Source of the DNA: Bacteroidia bacterium
GTDB taxonomy: Bacteria; Bacteroidota; Bacteroidia; SXHM01
Length of the DNA: 64,000 nt
Reading direction: 5' to 3'
Assembly: GCA_022072225.1 (NCBI GenBank)
Contig: JAJVIC010000002.1
Location: 758,404 to 822,403, forward strand
Part shown: positions 7,620 to 17,322 of the stretch, one piece after another
How positions within the stretch are numbered: position 1 is the stretch's first letter
Layout: the number at the start of each line of letters is the position of its first letter
Translations under genes and position numbers: made by a program
Notes under the pieces: generated by a model
Database searches by the model: none
Told to the model about the DNA's origin: nothing
The model's input: the letters and a program-made list of their open reading frames with translations, nothing else

Positions 7620-7646
7620 AGCCCCCTCGCCTGATGCGAGGGGGCT
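7620..7646. terminator. Bidirectional terminator between lipoproteins and aconitase
   Basis: A perfect 11-bp stem (AGCCCCCTCGC and its complement) surrounds a 5-nt loop. It is preceded by AAAAA and followed by TTTTT, so it can terminate both the plus-strand lipoprotein cluster and the minus-strand aconitase gene, which ends at 7679. Confidence 0.9.
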
Positions 7647-7678
7647 TTTTATTTAACAGGACACGCGATAGCGTATCC

Positions 7679-9943
7679 CTACGCTACCTGCGCTCTTATA
7701 ATATTCAGCGCGCCACCTGCTTTAAACCACTCAATCTGTTGCTCGTTGTAGCTATGGTTCACTTTTATTATTTCGTGGCTGCCATCGTTGTGATGCAACA
7801 CTAATTGCAATTGCTTGCCGGGCGCAAACTCGGTCAGCCCGATAATATCAATGCTGTCGTCTTCTTTTATTTTGTCGTAGTCTGCTTTATCGGCAAAGGT
7901 TAATGCCAGCATTCCTTGTTTCTTCAAATTGGTTTCGTGGATACGGGCAAATGATTTTACCAATACTGCACGCACACCCAAGTGGCGCGGCTCCATTGCA
8001 GCATGCTCACGCGAACTGCCTTCGCCATAGTTTTCATCACCTACTACGATTGAACCGATACCGGCTGCTTTGTAAGCACGTTGCACTTTAGGCACACTTT
8101 CGTAAGCTCCGCTAAGTTGATTTTTTACGGTATCTGTTTTTTCGTTGAAAGCATTTACCGCTCCAATCAACAGGTTATTGCTGATGTTGTCTAAGTGTCC
8201 GCGGTATTTCAGCCATGGACCTGCCATTGAAATATGGTCGGTAGTACATTTTCCTTTTGCTTTTATCAACAGTTTTAAACCTTTCAAATCAACACCTTCC
8301 CAGGCTGCGAAGGGTGCAAGTATCTGCAAGCGGTCTGATGTGGGTGCTACCAACACTTCCACTTTGCTGCCGTCAGCAGCAGGAGCCTGATAACCGGCAT
8401 CTTCTACTGCAAAACCTTTTGTAGGTAATTCATCACCTGTTGGCGGATCTAATTTCACCTGTTCCCCTTTTTCATTGGTCAGGTAATCGGTTAGCGGATT
8501 AAACGTTAAATCACCACCGATAGCCATTGCTGTTACCAGTTCAGGCGAAGCAACAAAGGCATACGTGTTAGGGTTACCATCTGCGCGCTTTGCAAAGTTA
8601 CGGTTGAAGGAATGGATAATGGTGTTCTTTTCTTTCTTCTCTGCTCCCATTCTGTCCCACATACCGATGCAAGGACCACAGGCGTTGGTAAATACTTTCG
8701 CGCCAATCTGGTCGAACACATCTAAGAAACCATCTCGTTTAATGGTGTAGCGAATTTGTTCCGAACCGGGATTGATACAGTATTCAGCTTTTGCTTTCAG
8801 GTTTTTAGCCGCAACCTGTTTGGCAAGACTTACTGCACGGGAAATATCTTCATAAGAAGAATTGGTGCACGAACCGATTAAGCCAACCGAAACTTTCAGA
8901 GGCCAGCCATTCTTCACCGCTTCTTCTTTTAATTTTGAAATCGGAGTAGCCAAATCAGGAGTAAAAGGACCGTTTACATGCGGTTCCAGTTCCGACAGGT
9001 TAATCTCAATCACCTGATCAAAATACTTCTCAGGGTTTGCATACACTTCTGCATCAGCAGTAAGGTGTTCTTTTACTTTATCGGCAAGTTCGGCAACATC
9101 AGCTCTGCCGGTTGCTTTTAAATATCTTGCCATTGAATCATCGTACCCGAAAGTTGATGTGGTTGCTCCTATCTCTGCACCCATGTTGCAAATGGTTCCT
9201 TTTCCGGTGCAGCTCATTGAGGTTGCGCCTTCACCGAAATATTCCACTACTGCATCGGTTCCGCCTTTTACGGTAAGGATACCGGCAACTTTCAGGATAA
9301 CATCTTTCGGTGCTGTCCAGCCGTTGAGTTTGCCGGTAAGTTTTACACCAATCAGTTTGGGCATTTTCAATTCCCATGCTAAACCTGCCATTACATCGCA
9401 GGCATCAGCGCCACCCACACCGATGGCAATCATTCCCAATCCGCCTGCATTCACGGTATGCGAATCGGTTCCTATCATCATTCCTCCGGGGAAAGCATAG
9501 TTCTCCAGAACAACCTGGTGGATAATACCAGCTCCCGGTTTCCAGAAACCTAATCCGTATTTGTTAGACACTGAGCCAAGGAAATCATATACTTCTTTGC
9601 TTTCGTTGTTTGCAAACGCCAAATCTTCGGCTGCTCCGTTCTTTGCAGTAATCAGGTGGTCGCAGTGTACGGTGGATGGCACTGCCACTTTAGGGCGGCC
9701 AGCCTGCATAAATTGCAACAATGCCATCTGCGCTGTTGCATCCTGCATAGCTACACGGTCGGGAGCAAAGTCAACGTACGATTTGCCGCGCTGGAAATTA
9801 TCGGGTTTCTGCTCACTGTGAAGGTGGGCATACAATATTTTTTCTGTTAAGGTAAGCGGACGGCCAACCAATTTGCGGGCTGCCTCTACTTTGCCGGGTA
9901 ATTCCGCATATACTTTGCGGATCATTTCAATGTCAAAAGCCAT
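7679..9943 (-). CDS. Aconitate hydratase (mitochondrial-type aconitase)
   Basis: This 754-aa enzyme interconverts citrate and isocitrate in the TCA cycle using a [4Fe-4S] cluster. The three cluster Cys are visible: C359 in [13 protein letters not shown] and C422/C425 in [10 protein letters not shown]. The swivelling C-terminal domain carries [22 protein letters not shown], including the catalytic Ser/Arg region. Length and the N-terminal [20 protein letters not shown]-type segment fit the mitochondrial-type branch common in Bacteroidota, which is shorter than AcnA/IRP enzymes. It is monocistronic, facing the lipoprotein cluster across a shared terminator. A heptamer repeat (9949-9983) sits immediately upstream of its start. 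Confidence 0.95.
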   Translation of the reverse strand: MAFDIEMIRKVYAELPGKVEAARKLVGRPLTLTEKILYAHLHSEQKPDNFQRGKSYVDFAPDRVAMQDATAQMALLQFMQAGRPKVAVPSTVHCDHLITAKNGAAEDLAFANNESKEVYDFLGSVSNKYGLGFWKPGAGIIHQVVLENYAFPGGMMIGTDSHTVNAGGLGMIAIGVGGADACDVMAGLAWELKMPKLIGVKLTGKLNGWTAPKDVILKVAGILTVKGGTDAVVEYFGEGATSMSCTGKGTICNMGAEIGATTSTFGYDDSMARYLKATGRADVAELADKVKEHLTADAEVYANPEKYFDQVIEINLSELEPHVNGPFTPDLATPISKLKEEAVKNGWPLKVSVGLIGSCTNSSYEDISRAVSLAKQVAAKNLKAKAEYCINPGSEQIRYTIKRDGFLDVFDQIGAKVFTNACGPCIGMWDRMGAEKKEKNTIIHSFNRNFAKRADGNPNTYAFVASPELVTAMAIGGDLTFNPLTDYLTNEKGEQVKLDPPTGDELPTKGFAVEDAGYQAPAADGSKVEVLVAPTSDRLQILAPFAAWEGVDLKGLKLLIKAKGKCTTDHISMAGPWLKYRGHLDNISNNLLIGAVNAFNEKTDTVKNQLSGAYESVPKVQRAYKAAGIGSIVVGDENYGEGSSREHAAMEPRHLGVRAVLVKSFARIHETNLKKQGMLALTFADKADYDKIKEDDSIDIIGLTEFAPGKQLQLVLHHNDGSHEIIKVNHSYNEQQIEWFKAGGALNIIRAQVA

Positions 9944-9948
9944 GTTTC

Positions 9949-9983
9949 AGATATGAGATGTTAGATATGAGATATTAGATTTT
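9949..9983. repeat. Five-unit heptamer repeat upstream of aconitase
   Basis: The units are AGATATG, AGATGTT, AGATATG, AGATATT and AGATTTT, starting 5 nt upstream of the aconitase start codon. They would lie in the 5' leader of that mRNA. The same AGATGTG-type units appear within the mqnD gene at 47913-47940. Confidence 0.75.
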
Positions 9984-10098
9984 CGTGCGCGAAATTAGAA
10001 ATTTATAATAGCCATTATATTTTTTTCTTTATCGATAAACGCCTCAACTAAATGCAGGCGGTCTGTGTAAAAACAAGCACAAACCAAATCTCAAATTT

Positions 10099-10614
10099 AT
10101 GCGCAAGGTATTACTCACTCTACTCAACATTTCAATAGCCTGTTTTGTTTTCGCACAAAATGCAACGTATCAGTATAACCGTGGAAGTTACCTGGCTGCG
10201 AGCGGTAATTTTGCCGAAGCCATGCCCTATTATGACGAAGCAATTAAGCTGGACCCAAAAATGGAGGCAGCCTTATTCAGCCGCGGTGAGGCTAAATACC
10301 GCCTTACGGATTACCATGGTGCCATTGAAGATTTTAACAAGGCGCTTGCTCTGAATCCAAAGGATGAAAACGCTTACTTTTTCCGTGCCGCCTGCAATGC
10401 CAAGCTTATGGATTTGGGAAATTCAATTAATGACTACTCGCAGGCCATTGCCATAAACCCCGAGTTTGCACAGGCTTTTCTTAACCGCGGCAATGCCCGT
10501 TTTAAACTGAATGATAAAAAAGGAGCCTGCGATGACTGGAGCAAAGCCAGCGACCTTGGTTTCCCAAATGCCAACAACGAAAACTATTGCCGCGTTTTAA
10601 CAGCCAGCAAATAG
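10099..10614 (+). CDS. Periplasmic TPR protein, 171 aa
   Basis: A signal peptide (MRKVLLTLLNISIACFVFAQ) is followed by about three and a half tetratricopeptide repeats, seen as NRGSYLAASGNFAEAMPYYDEAIKLDP-like units ending with KGACDDWSKASDLG. TPRs are protein-protein interaction scaffolds. The neighbour at 10699 is clearly a paralogue with the same layout and the same tail motif (KIGACNDWDRASNLG), so this is a tandem duplication. No partner can be inferred. Confidence 0.85.
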   Translation: MRKVLLTLLNISIACFVFAQNATYQYNRGSYLAASGNFAEAMPYYDEAIKLDPKMEAALFSRGEAKYRLTDYHGAIEDFNKALALNPKDENAYFFRAACNAKLMDLGNSINDYSQAIAINPEFAQAFLNRGNARFKLNDKKGACDDWSKASDLGFPNANNENYCRVLTASK

Positions 10615-10698
10615 TGGTTTATTGGTTCTAATTCTTTACTCATCGAATTTTTACTGCTCATAAACTTAGCCGTGTAGTTTTGCACGGCAAAGTTTTTT

Positions 10699-11220
10699 AT
10701 GCGCAGGGTTTTTATTTCTCTTTTGTTTTTTACGGTCTTAAGTTTTTCGGCTTCGGCACAAAGTGCTGCTTACCATTACAACCGCGGTACTTTTCTGAGC
10801 AGCAACGGTGATTTTAAGGGAGCGCTGAGCCAGTTTAACAAAGCGCTGGAATTTGACCCTAAACTGCAGGAAGCCTACTTTAACCGCGGCATTGCCAACT
10901 ACAAACTGCAGCAATACGATGCAGCCATCAAAGACCTTAACAAAGCCATACAACTGAAAGCCGATGATGCCGAAGCACATTTTAACCGTGCCGTTTGCAA
11001 AACCAGACTCAACGACCTGACAGGTGCCCTGCAGGATTACAACACAGCGCTGAAACTGAACCCTCAATATGCGCAGGCCTACATGAACCGTGGCAACTGC
11101 CGCTACAAACTGAATGATAAAATTGGTGCCTGCAACGACTGGGACCGCGCCTCCAACCTTGGCCTTACTGATGCCAATAACGCGAAGTTTTGCAGAGAAC
11201 TGATGAAAGCGCAGAACTAA
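10699..11220 (+). CDS. Periplasmic TPR protein, 173 aa (paralogue)
   Basis: It has the same architecture as the gene 84 nt upstream: signal peptide ending SFSASAQ, then TPR units (YHYNRGTFLSSNGDFKGALS; FNRGIANYKLQQYDAAIKDL; YMNRGNCRYKLNDKIGACND). A -7 box TAGTTTTG lies at 10675-10682, which would place transcription start around 10 nt before the ATG, so it may be transcribed separately from its paralogue. A terminator follows at 11279. Confidence 0.85.
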   Translation: MRRVFISLLFFTVLSFSASAQSAAYHYNRGTFLSSNGDFKGALSQFNKALEFDPKLQEAYFNRGIANYKLQQYDAAIKDLNKAIQLKADDAEAHFNRAVCKTRLNDLTGALQDYNTALKLNPQYAQAYMNRGNCRYKLNDKIGACNDWDRASNLGLTDANNAKFCRELMKAQN

Positions 11221-11278
11221 GCGTTTCTATCTGGAATAGGTACTGACAGAACTTCAGCGTTAGAAATTTAACAGCATA

Positions 11279-11309
11279 AAAAAGCCGGATGTTATTACAC
11301 CCGGCTTTT
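11279..11309. terminator. Terminator between convergent genes
   Basis: The stem AAAAGCCGG / CCGGCTTTT encloses a loop of about 12 nt, with T-rich sequence after it on the plus strand and A-rich sequence before it. It separates the TPR gene (plus, ends 11220) from the giant minus-strand gene ending at 11379. Confidence 0.8.
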
Positions 11310-11378
11310 CATTTTTAAAATGATCAGATTATCTTAGTACAACTTCTTTAAATTTGAAGAAGACACGATAATATAACC

Positions 11379-14300
11379 TTACTTTGTTTTAATAACTTTT
11401 AAAACCTCTGTAAAATCATTCTGAACAACTTCGATAAAGTAGATACCTGCTGAAAGTTCAGTGCCTATTACCTCAGTTTCTGATGTCATTGTTTTCGCAG
11501 TGATGAACTGACCGGTAATATCCAGTATGCGATAGTTTACCGCAGCTACATCATGAGAATGAACATAAAGTGTTATCTCATTGCTGAAAGGGTTCGGGTA
11601 AGCTGACACAATTACTTCTTCAGCTTCCTCTATACCTGCTTCGATCTCATCGGTTTTACCGCTTCCGCAAACTGCACCGCAGCTTCCTACCACATCTCCG
11701 TGTGCAAGGTGAGCAGGCACTGCATTGGCACTAATGCTTATTGTATGAGCATTTGCAGGGTTTCCGGGCGGTACATGACACATTAGAACTTTGCCATTAA
11801 CTCTTCCTTTATTGTCTCTGTCGCGGGCATCAATAACGCAAATGGTTTGTGATGCTGTTGCAGTACAACCATACTCATTTGTACCGATAACGGTGTATGA
11901 AGTAGTGGTTTGCGGTGAAGCAACCGGTGACGGACATGCTGTGCAGCTCAGGCTTGGCGCTGCATCCCAAACATAAGTTGAAGCACCTGAAGCATTGAGC
12001 GTTACGCTCTGTGCTCCGTAACCCAAATAAATGGTATTAGGCAATCCGTTCTGCACTGTAGGTGAAGGATTAACGGCAACTGATACTACAGGAATGCTTC
12101 CCACTACAGTAACTGTTGATGTGCACGAAGATGAATTTCCATTGATGTCAGTAACTGTAAGTGTAACTGAGTTATCACCGATATTGCTGCAATTGAACTC
12201 TGTATCAGACAGACTGTATGAAACTATGCCGCAATTATCCGTGCTTCCGTTATTTACATCAGCAACTGTTATTGATGCATTACCTCCGCTTAGTGTTACC
12301 GTTACATTCTTGCAATTTGCTACAGGAGCAGTTACATCAGCTACAACCACGGTTTGTGTTTGTGATGAAGTGTTTCCGTTTCCGTCATCAAATGTCCAGT
12401 TTACGGTGTAGGTTCCTTGTGCTGTGAATGAAGTAGCATCTAAAGTTGTTCCCGTTACAGTTCCTACACAGTTGTCTGTTGCAGTTGGTGCAGATACAGA
12501 GGCACTGCACTCACCTGTTACCGTTGGCAATGCAGCTACATCAGCTACAGGAGCAGTTACATCATCAACAACCACTGTTTGTGTTTGTGATGAAGTGTTT
12601 CCGTTTCCATCATCATAGGTCCAGGTGATAGAATAGGTTCCTTGTGCTGTGAATGAAGTAGCATCTAAGGTTGTTCCTGTTACAGTTCCTGCACAGTTGT
12701 CTGTAGCAGTTGGAGCAGATACAGATGCACTGCACTCACCTGTTACCGTTGGCAATGCAGCTACATCGGCTACAGGAGCAGTTACATCATCAACAACCAC
12801 TGTTTGTGTTTGTGATGAAGTGTTTCCGTTTCCATCATCATAGGTCCAGGTGATAGAATAGGTTCCTTGTGCTGTGAATGAAGTAGCATCTAAGGTTGTT
12901 CCTGTTACAGTTCCTGCACAGTTGTCTGTAGCAGTTGGAGCAGATACAGATGCACTGCACTCACCTGTTACCGTTGGCAATGCAGCTACATCGGCTACAG
13001 GAGCAGTTACATCATCAACAACCACTGTTTGTGTTTGTGATGAAGTGTTTCCGTTTCCGTCATCAAATGTCCAGTTTACGGTGTAGGTTCCTTGTGCTGT
13101 GAATGAAGTAGCATCTAAGGTTGTTCCTGTTACAGTTCCTGCACAGTTGTCTGTTGCTGTTGGTGCAGATACAGATGCACTGCACTCACCTGTTACCGTT
13201 GGCAATGCAGCTACATCAGCTACAGGAGCAAGAAGGTCTCTTACTGTTACCGTAGCCTGACATACAGATACGTTACCGCTGTTATCAGTAACCGTTACAT
13301 CTACTGTGTTAGTTCCTAATTGGCTGCAATCAAAATCAGTTTGTGAAACCGTTTCAGAAACAACGGTGCAGGCCTCATGATGGTGGTTAAGCACCTGTGC
13401 TACCGATAGCGTAGCGTTTCCGTTAGCATCCAGATCAAGTGTTGCAGGCTGGCAATGTGCGCCCGGCAAAGTAACATCTTCAACCGTTACAATTGCTGTA
13501 CATGAAGCTGTGTTGCCGCTACCGTCAGTAACAGTAAGTGTTACTGTATTATCACCGGTGTTGCTGCAATCAAAATCAGTTGGTGATAAAGATAAGGTAA
13601 CTGCTCCGCATCCGTCTGATGAGCCTGCATCAACTGCAGCAGCCGTAGTGCTTACATTGCCGAAAGCATCAAGCTGAATGGTTATATTTCTGCATAAAGC
13701 GGTTGGTGGGGTAACATCTGCCTGAGCTACCAGCGTAAAGCTATTGCTTGCTCCGCAACCGTTAGCATCCGTTACTGTAGCTGTATAAGTTCCGGCAGCA
13801 AGATTTGAGAAATCTCCTGAAGACTGACCAGGTCCTCCATCCAGTGAATAGGTATATGGTTCAGCGCCTCCTGTTGCAGAGAGCGAAAGACTGCCGTTAG
13901 CTAATCCGCAGGTGTTATCAACCTGAGTGCCTGAAAGCCCAATCTGTGATGCTCCTCCGGCTACTGTTAAGCAGGTTTGACCTACACAACTGTTACCATC
14001 CACTATGGTTACACAATATTCTCCGGCAATTAAGCCCGTTAATGAGGTAGCCGATGAAGTAAATCCTCCCGGTCCGCTCCATGTATATTGGTAAGGAGCA
14101 ATACCTCCGCTCAATGATGCTGTAGCTGTTCCGTCAGCTACCCCGCATGATGCAGGTGTAGTGCTGCCACCTATTGTTACATTACATTGTGCAGGCACAG
14201 TAATATTAAATGATCTTACAGATGAGCCCGGTGCTGGACATGAGTTATCGGTTGCATTGATAGAAACCGAAAAGGTATTACCAGCATGTAAAGCTGTGGG

Positions 14301-15347
14301 TGTAAAGCAGAAGATAGAATTAGTAAAACCTGCTCCTGATGAGGTTATTGTAAAGGTAGCAGGAGGAATAACTCCCGAATTAGCTGTAAGCGTTATCAGG
14401 TTATTGTTTACATCCGTTACAGGTATATTTACACAGTATTGCTGTCCTACAGGTACCACAACGTTTGAAAGCGCAGGAATAGAAGGTGGTGTATTTCCGC
14501 TGCAGTTGATCATTCTTATCTGCATATCTCTTATAATCTCACCGATTTTAACACCGTTACGGTATTCATCTATACGCACACAGATAACAGAAACCTGATT
14601 AACCACTGATGGGGTAAAAGAGATTTGTCCGGTGTTTGGATTAATAGCAACTCCGGTAGATGAAGAAAGTGGGTTGGTTCCGTTAAAGCCTGCAGCATAT
14701 ACTACTGAAGAGTTAGCAGCCTGACGTGCGTTAATAAGTGAATACACGATTGCATCACCATTTGAATCAAATCCTCCGGGCGAAAGTGATGCAGATTGAC
14801 CGGCACAGAAGTTACCGATTGGAAGATTTAAAAACTGAGGAGAGGAGTTGCCACCTGTAGCACCTGTAAAAAAAGTTGTAGCCACATACATACTTTGATT
14901 ACCAGCGTTGGTCAGTGTAGTAATAGCATTGTTACGTGCATTTAAGTTAGAGGCAATGGTATAGGTAACATTAGGATTAAGGGTTACAACAGCCTGATAA
15001 AGGTGTTCTTCGATACCCGGAACCCCGCTGCTGCTTGCGCAACGCGAAACCTGACCCGGACACAGAATAGAACGGTCAGTGATGGATACGCGTGTAAGGT
15101 TTACATTAGTTGTTCCTGTTGCAGCAGATGAAATACTTACCGGGGTGGTTGTGCTTAAGGTTACTCCGGCACAATCACGGTAAATCTTTTGGGTAATGCG
15201 GTAAGAGTTTCCGGTAACGTGGGTAACGGTAATCTCACCACCCATCAGGTGAGTAGCATTTACTTGCTGAGGCAACACGATAAGCGCTCCGAAAATGAAG
15301 AGCAAACATAGCGTGAGGATGCTTTTTGGTTTGTAAAGGTGTTTCAT
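11379..15347 (-). CDS. Giant HYR/SprB-like repeat surface protein, T9SS type A
   Basis: This 1322-aa protein begins with a signal peptide (cleavage near QQVNA-THLMGG). The start of the mature chain, HLMGGEITVTHV...KIYRDCAG, is typical of large Bacteroidota surface proteins. Residues about 300-390 form a cadherin-like module. About 395-540 hold two SprB-like modules (ASCGVADGTATASLSGGIAPYQYTW type). About 550-700 hold two HYR-like modules. Four 75-aa HYR repeats (PVADVAALPTVTGECSAS...) follow at about 708-1007, then another HYR-like module, an Ig-like module and a T9SS type A sorting domain (VSAYPNPFSNEITLYV...). It is probably a cell-surface adhesin or gliding-related filament. The four repeats are almost identical in DNA. 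Confidence 0.9.
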   Translation of the reverse strand: MKHLYKPKSILTLCLLFIFGALIVLPQQVNATHLMGGEITVTHVTGNSYRITQKIYRDCAGVTLSTTTPVSISSAATGTTNVNLTRVSITDRSILCPGQVSRCASSSGVPGIEEHLYQAVVTLNPNVTYTIASNLNARNNAITTLTNAGNQSMYVATTFFTGATGGNSSPQFLNLPIGNFCAGQSASLSPGGFDSNGDAIVYSLINARQAANSSVVYAAGFNGTNPLSSSTGVAINPNTGQISFTPSVVNQVSVICVRIDEYRNGVKIGEIIRDMQIRMINCSGNTPPSIPALSNVVVPVGQQYCVNIPVTDVNNNLITLTANSGVIPPATFTITSSGAGFTNSIFCFTPTALHAGNTFSVSINATDNSCPAPGSSVRSFNITVPAQCNVTIGGSTTPASCGVADGTATASLSGGIAPYQYTWSGPGGFTSSATSLTGLIAGEYCVTIVDGNSCVGQTCLTVAGGASQIGLSGTQVDNTCGLANGSLSLSATGGAEPYTYSLDGGPGQSSGDFSNLAAGTYTATVTDANGCGASNSFTLVAQADVTPPTALCRNITIQLDAFGNVSTTAAAVDAGSSDGCGAVTLSLSPTDFDCSNTGDNTVTLTVTDGSGNTASCTAIVTVEDVTLPGAHCQPATLDLDANGNATLSVAQVLNHHHEACTVVSETVSQTDFDCSQLGTNTVDVTVTDNSGNVSVCQATVTVRDLLAPVADVAALPTVTGECSASVSAPTATDNCAGTVTGTTLDATSFTAQGTYTVNWTFDDGNGNTSSQTQTVVVDDVTAPVADVAALPTVTGECSASVSAPTATDNCAGTVTGTTLDATSFTAQGTYSITWTYDDGNGNTSSQTQTVVVDDVTAPVADVAALPTVTGECSASVSAPTATDNCAGTVTGTTLDATSFTAQGTYSITWTYDDGNGNTSSQTQTVVVDDVTAPVADVAALPTVTGECSASVSAPTATDNCVGTVTGTTLDATSFTAQGTYTVNWTFDDGNGNTSSQTQTVVVADVTAPVANCKNVTVTLSGGNASITVADVNNGSTDNCGIVSYSLSDTEFNCSNIGDNSVTLTVTDINGNSSSCTSTVTVVGSIPVVSVAVNPSPTVQNGLPNTIYLGYGAQSVTLNASGASTYVWDAAPSLSCTACPSPVASPQTTTSYTVIGTNEYGCTATASQTICVIDARDRDNKGRVNGKVLMCHVPPGNPANAHTISISANAVPAHLAHGDVVGSCGAVCGSGKTDEIEAGIEEAEEVIVSAYPNPFSNEITLYVHSHDVAAVNYRILDITGQFITAKTMTSETEVIGTELSAGIYFIEVVQNDFTEVLKVIKTK
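12327..13226 (-). repeat. Four near-identical 225-bp tandem repeats
   Basis: The same sequence recurs with an exact 225-bp period; for instance GGTTCCTTGTGCTGTGAATG begins at 12411, 12636, 12861 and 13086. Each unit encodes 75 residues of a HYR domain. The two middle copies look the same apart from rare substitutions, and they differ from the outer two mainly in TYSITWTYDD versus TYTVNWTFDD. Confidence 0.95.
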
Positions 15348-15688
15348 TGGTTTTTGTTTTTGTTTTTTGCCTACTCTTTTTGCAGCTTTTCGGCTTTCCG
15401 CTGGGGCATTAATTTATTCGGCTTTAATTTGCTTTAAATCAAAACTGTTAATGAATTTATATCTTATTAAGTATATTCAAATAATGAATTTTGCGTGCCA
15501 AACATAAATCATTATCTAATTGGTTGCACCAAATGTTGATAATTTTTTATCGACAAATACAGCTTTATTGTCGCTTAATGTTGTGTTAAGGCAACCTAAC
15601 AACTATTTATTGATAGACAAAAACGCTTGCTAAACTTCTGATTTGAAGCATTAACAGATAAAAAACTGTTGAATAGTAAGGGCAAAAA
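15348..15688. other. AT-rich intergenic region upstream of the giant gene
   Basis: These 341 bases hold no convincing ORF. They contain the probable promoter of the 1322-aa gene (15499-15533) and otherwise AT-rich sequence. I see no repeat, tRNA or second promoter. Confidence 0.6.
15499..15533 (-). promoter_or_regulatory. Candidate promoter of the 1322-aa gene
   Basis: On the minus strand TTTG (15533-15530) and TATGTTTG (15506-15499) are separated by 23 nt, at the long end of the accepted spacing. This would give a 5' leader of about 145 nt. The -7 box is an exact TAnnTTTG match; the spacing lowers confidence. Confidence 0.45.
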
Positions 15689-15722
15689 AAGGGAATTGGA
15701 GATTAAAATCTCCAATTCCCTT
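15689..15722 (-). terminator. Strong intrinsic terminator of the 333-aa gene
   Basis: A perfect 16-bp inverted repeat (AAGGGAATTGGAGATT and its complement) is followed on the minus strand by a run of seven T. It lies 22 nt past the stop of the gene at 15744. Confidence 0.9.
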
Positions 15723-15743
15723 AATTACTATTTAACAATTGAT

Positions 15744-16745
15744 TTACAACAACTCTACTTTATAGTGCAGTTCAAAGGTTGAGTTATTTACTGCCGTTAA
15801 GAAACGGTGTGTGCCGTAATCGCTTACATTAAATGCCGCTGCCTGTATTTTAAGTTTGGCCTGGTTTACACCTACAAATACGGGGTTGCTGTCGGTGCCG
15901 CCCGCAGTACTGCCAAGGTAAAAGGCTACCTGTGTAGAGGCGGGCACTGTTTCGGTGGTGGTTATTTCAAATTCCAGTTCGTCATCGGCTACAAAGCTGT
16001 GGGTAAGCACGGCTTCGTTTTCGTTGGCATCCAGTGTTCCGGTAAAAAGCACCTGATCGTGGCTGCGCAGCACCTGTAACTCAAAGAAGGGTGCAATACG
16101 TTCTGGGTCTTCTGCGCTTTTATTGATGAGAAAGCCAAGGTCGCGGTACTGTTCTGTCATAGTAATTACGCGTTTGTTTTCTACTTCCTCGCTTTTTTGT
16201 TTGGTACCTCCTTTGGCGCTTTCCTGCGTATCGCGGGCGGTATCTATACTGGAAGCAAAGGTATCCACCTCTGCTTTAATAGTTGCTATGGCCGGGTTAG
16301 CGAGCGCAAAGGGGATTAGTATTTCGCTTAGTGTAGAAACGGAATTTGCACGGGCGGTTTTTGCTCCGCTGTTATAAGGTTTGTAGCCTTGAGGAAAGAT
16401 GGTTAGGTAATTTACTGTTCCTTTTTCAAAGCCTGTAACGCTTTGTATCTGTGCATCCCATTTATTAATCTTACTTACCAGTAGCACCAGGTATTGATCA
16501 AGGTTAAGGGTTTGTCCTTTTTGTACCCCGCCTGCTGCTTTCCATTTATTGTATTCGCTAACAAAGGCTAAATGAAAAGGATGATAGCGATTGTAGAGCG
16601 TAGTCCAATCCGGGTCGCCAGGGTTTTCGGTCATCATTCTGAATAAGTAAGCATCATGATAGTTGCTTAGCTTCAACGCTTTTTTATAGTTCTCTTTAGT
16701 AGCGTTAAGGAACTGGTTTACGAGGTAATGCCAAGTTAAATTCAT
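15744..16745 (-). CDS. Hypothetical protein, 333 aa, no signal peptide
   Basis: I do not recognise a family. The N-terminal 100 residues are helical and aromatic-rich (MNLTWHYLVNQFLNATKENY; DPDWTTLYNRYHPFHLAF). The middle is Ala/Thr/Glu-rich helix (about 150-200, SIDTARDTQESAKGGTKQK). The last 120 residues look like a beta-rich domain (FFELQVLRSHDQVLFTGTLDA...STFELHYKVELL). There is no secretion signal, no Cys-rich motif and no membrane segment. The gene is isolated, with a strong terminator behind it and a palindrome-rich intergenic region in front. The ORF is well supported by length and by neighbours on the same strand. Confidence 0.75.
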   Translation of the reverse strand: MNLTWHYLVNQFLNATKENYKKALKLSNYHDAYLFRMMTENPGDPDWTTLYNRYHPFHLAFVSEYNKWKAAGGVQKGQTLNLDQYLVLLVSKINKWDAQIQSVTGFEKGTVNYLTIFPQGYKPYNSGAKTARANSVSTLSEILIPFALANPAIATIKAEVDTFASSIDTARDTQESAKGGTKQKSEEVENKRVITMTEQYRDLGFLINKSAEDPERIAPFFELQVLRSHDQVLFTGTLDANENEAVLTHSFVADDELEFEITTTETVPASTQVAFYLGSTAGGTDSNPVFVGVNQAKLKIQAAAFNVSDYGTHRFLTAVNNSTFELHYKVELL

Positions 16746-16809
16746 AATATTATATTATTAGTTGATTATTAATTTGTTAGGGTTATTATATAAAGTTAAT
16801 TAGTGTTCT

Positions 16810-17130
16810 TTGCTATCCAGCCGCCTGTGGCTTTGAGGCAAAGAAGGCTCTTTGCCTCACCCCGTTGCGTGGCTTTGAGGCGGTGAAGCTTCGTTGCTTC
16901 ACCCTGCCGCGCGGGGGCGAGTAGCTGAGGCTTCTTTGCCTTACCCCGGAGCATCGGGGTGAAGCAACGAAGCTTTATGGAGCCACCTTAAACGGTGGCT
17001 TTGAGGCAAAGAAGGTTCTTTGCTCCACCCTGATGAGGCAAGGTGAATAAAATACGAAAATTCGTTGTTTCCCGGCTCGTCAAGGTGAGGCGAAGAAGCT
17101 TTGTGGCTTAAAAATGACGTGTTCTTATCA
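16810..17130. repeat. Cluster of palindromic GAGGCAAAGAAG-type repeats
   Basis: This noncoding stretch holds several related hairpins. They include GAGGCAAAGA-AGGC-TCTTTGCCTC (perfect 10-bp stem), GGTGAAGC-TTCGTT-GCTTCACC (8-bp stem), and variants such as GGTGAAGCAACGAAGCTTT and GAGGCAAAGAAGGTTCTTTG. Phrases like GTGGCTTTGAGGC recur three times. It is much richer in G and C than the AT-rich sequence on either side. It looks like a repeat island rather than a gene; the remaining flanks (16746-16809 and 17131-17295) show nothing I can name. Confidence 0.7.
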
Positions 17131-17295
17131 GGCAAAGAACTTTCAGAAGGATAAAGCGATGATAATGCTTGTGTTGCAAGGCTTTCAGAAGGATCTATGT
17201 TTACGTAAAGAAACATTCGACTGAATTTTGATACAGCAAATATATCAACTCACCGATATAAAATGCAAGTGGCGGTAACTATTTTTTTGAGGGGG

Positions 17296-17320
17296 TGTCA
17301 CCCTGAGCGTAGTCGAAGGG
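17296..17320 (+). repeat. 25-bp repeat, left copy of an inverted pair
   Basis: This sequence, starting TGTCACCCTGAGCG, is the exact reverse complement of 18773-18797. The two copies flank the 476-aa gene, one just past its stop codon and one 20 nt before its start. A variant forms a 25-bp hairpin at 40571-40631. Confidence 0.9.
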
Positions 17321-17322
17321 CT

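Noticed and set aside
12424-13086. Plus-strand frames of about 60-70 codons repeated three or four times opposite the HYR repeats
   Set aside because: They recur only because the 225-bp repeats recur; the minus-strand frame runs through the whole gene with sensible domains.
12327-13226. Possible CRISPR array in the repetitive DNA
   Set aside because: Units are 225 bp without short repeats separated by unique spacers, and they encode protein; no cas gene is present. The heptamer islands also lack spacer structure.
16941-17216. Minus-strand frame of 91 codons in the palindrome-rich intergenic region
   Set aside because: It is made of the palindromic repeat units, is Ser-rich with no signal or domain, and has no promoter in front.
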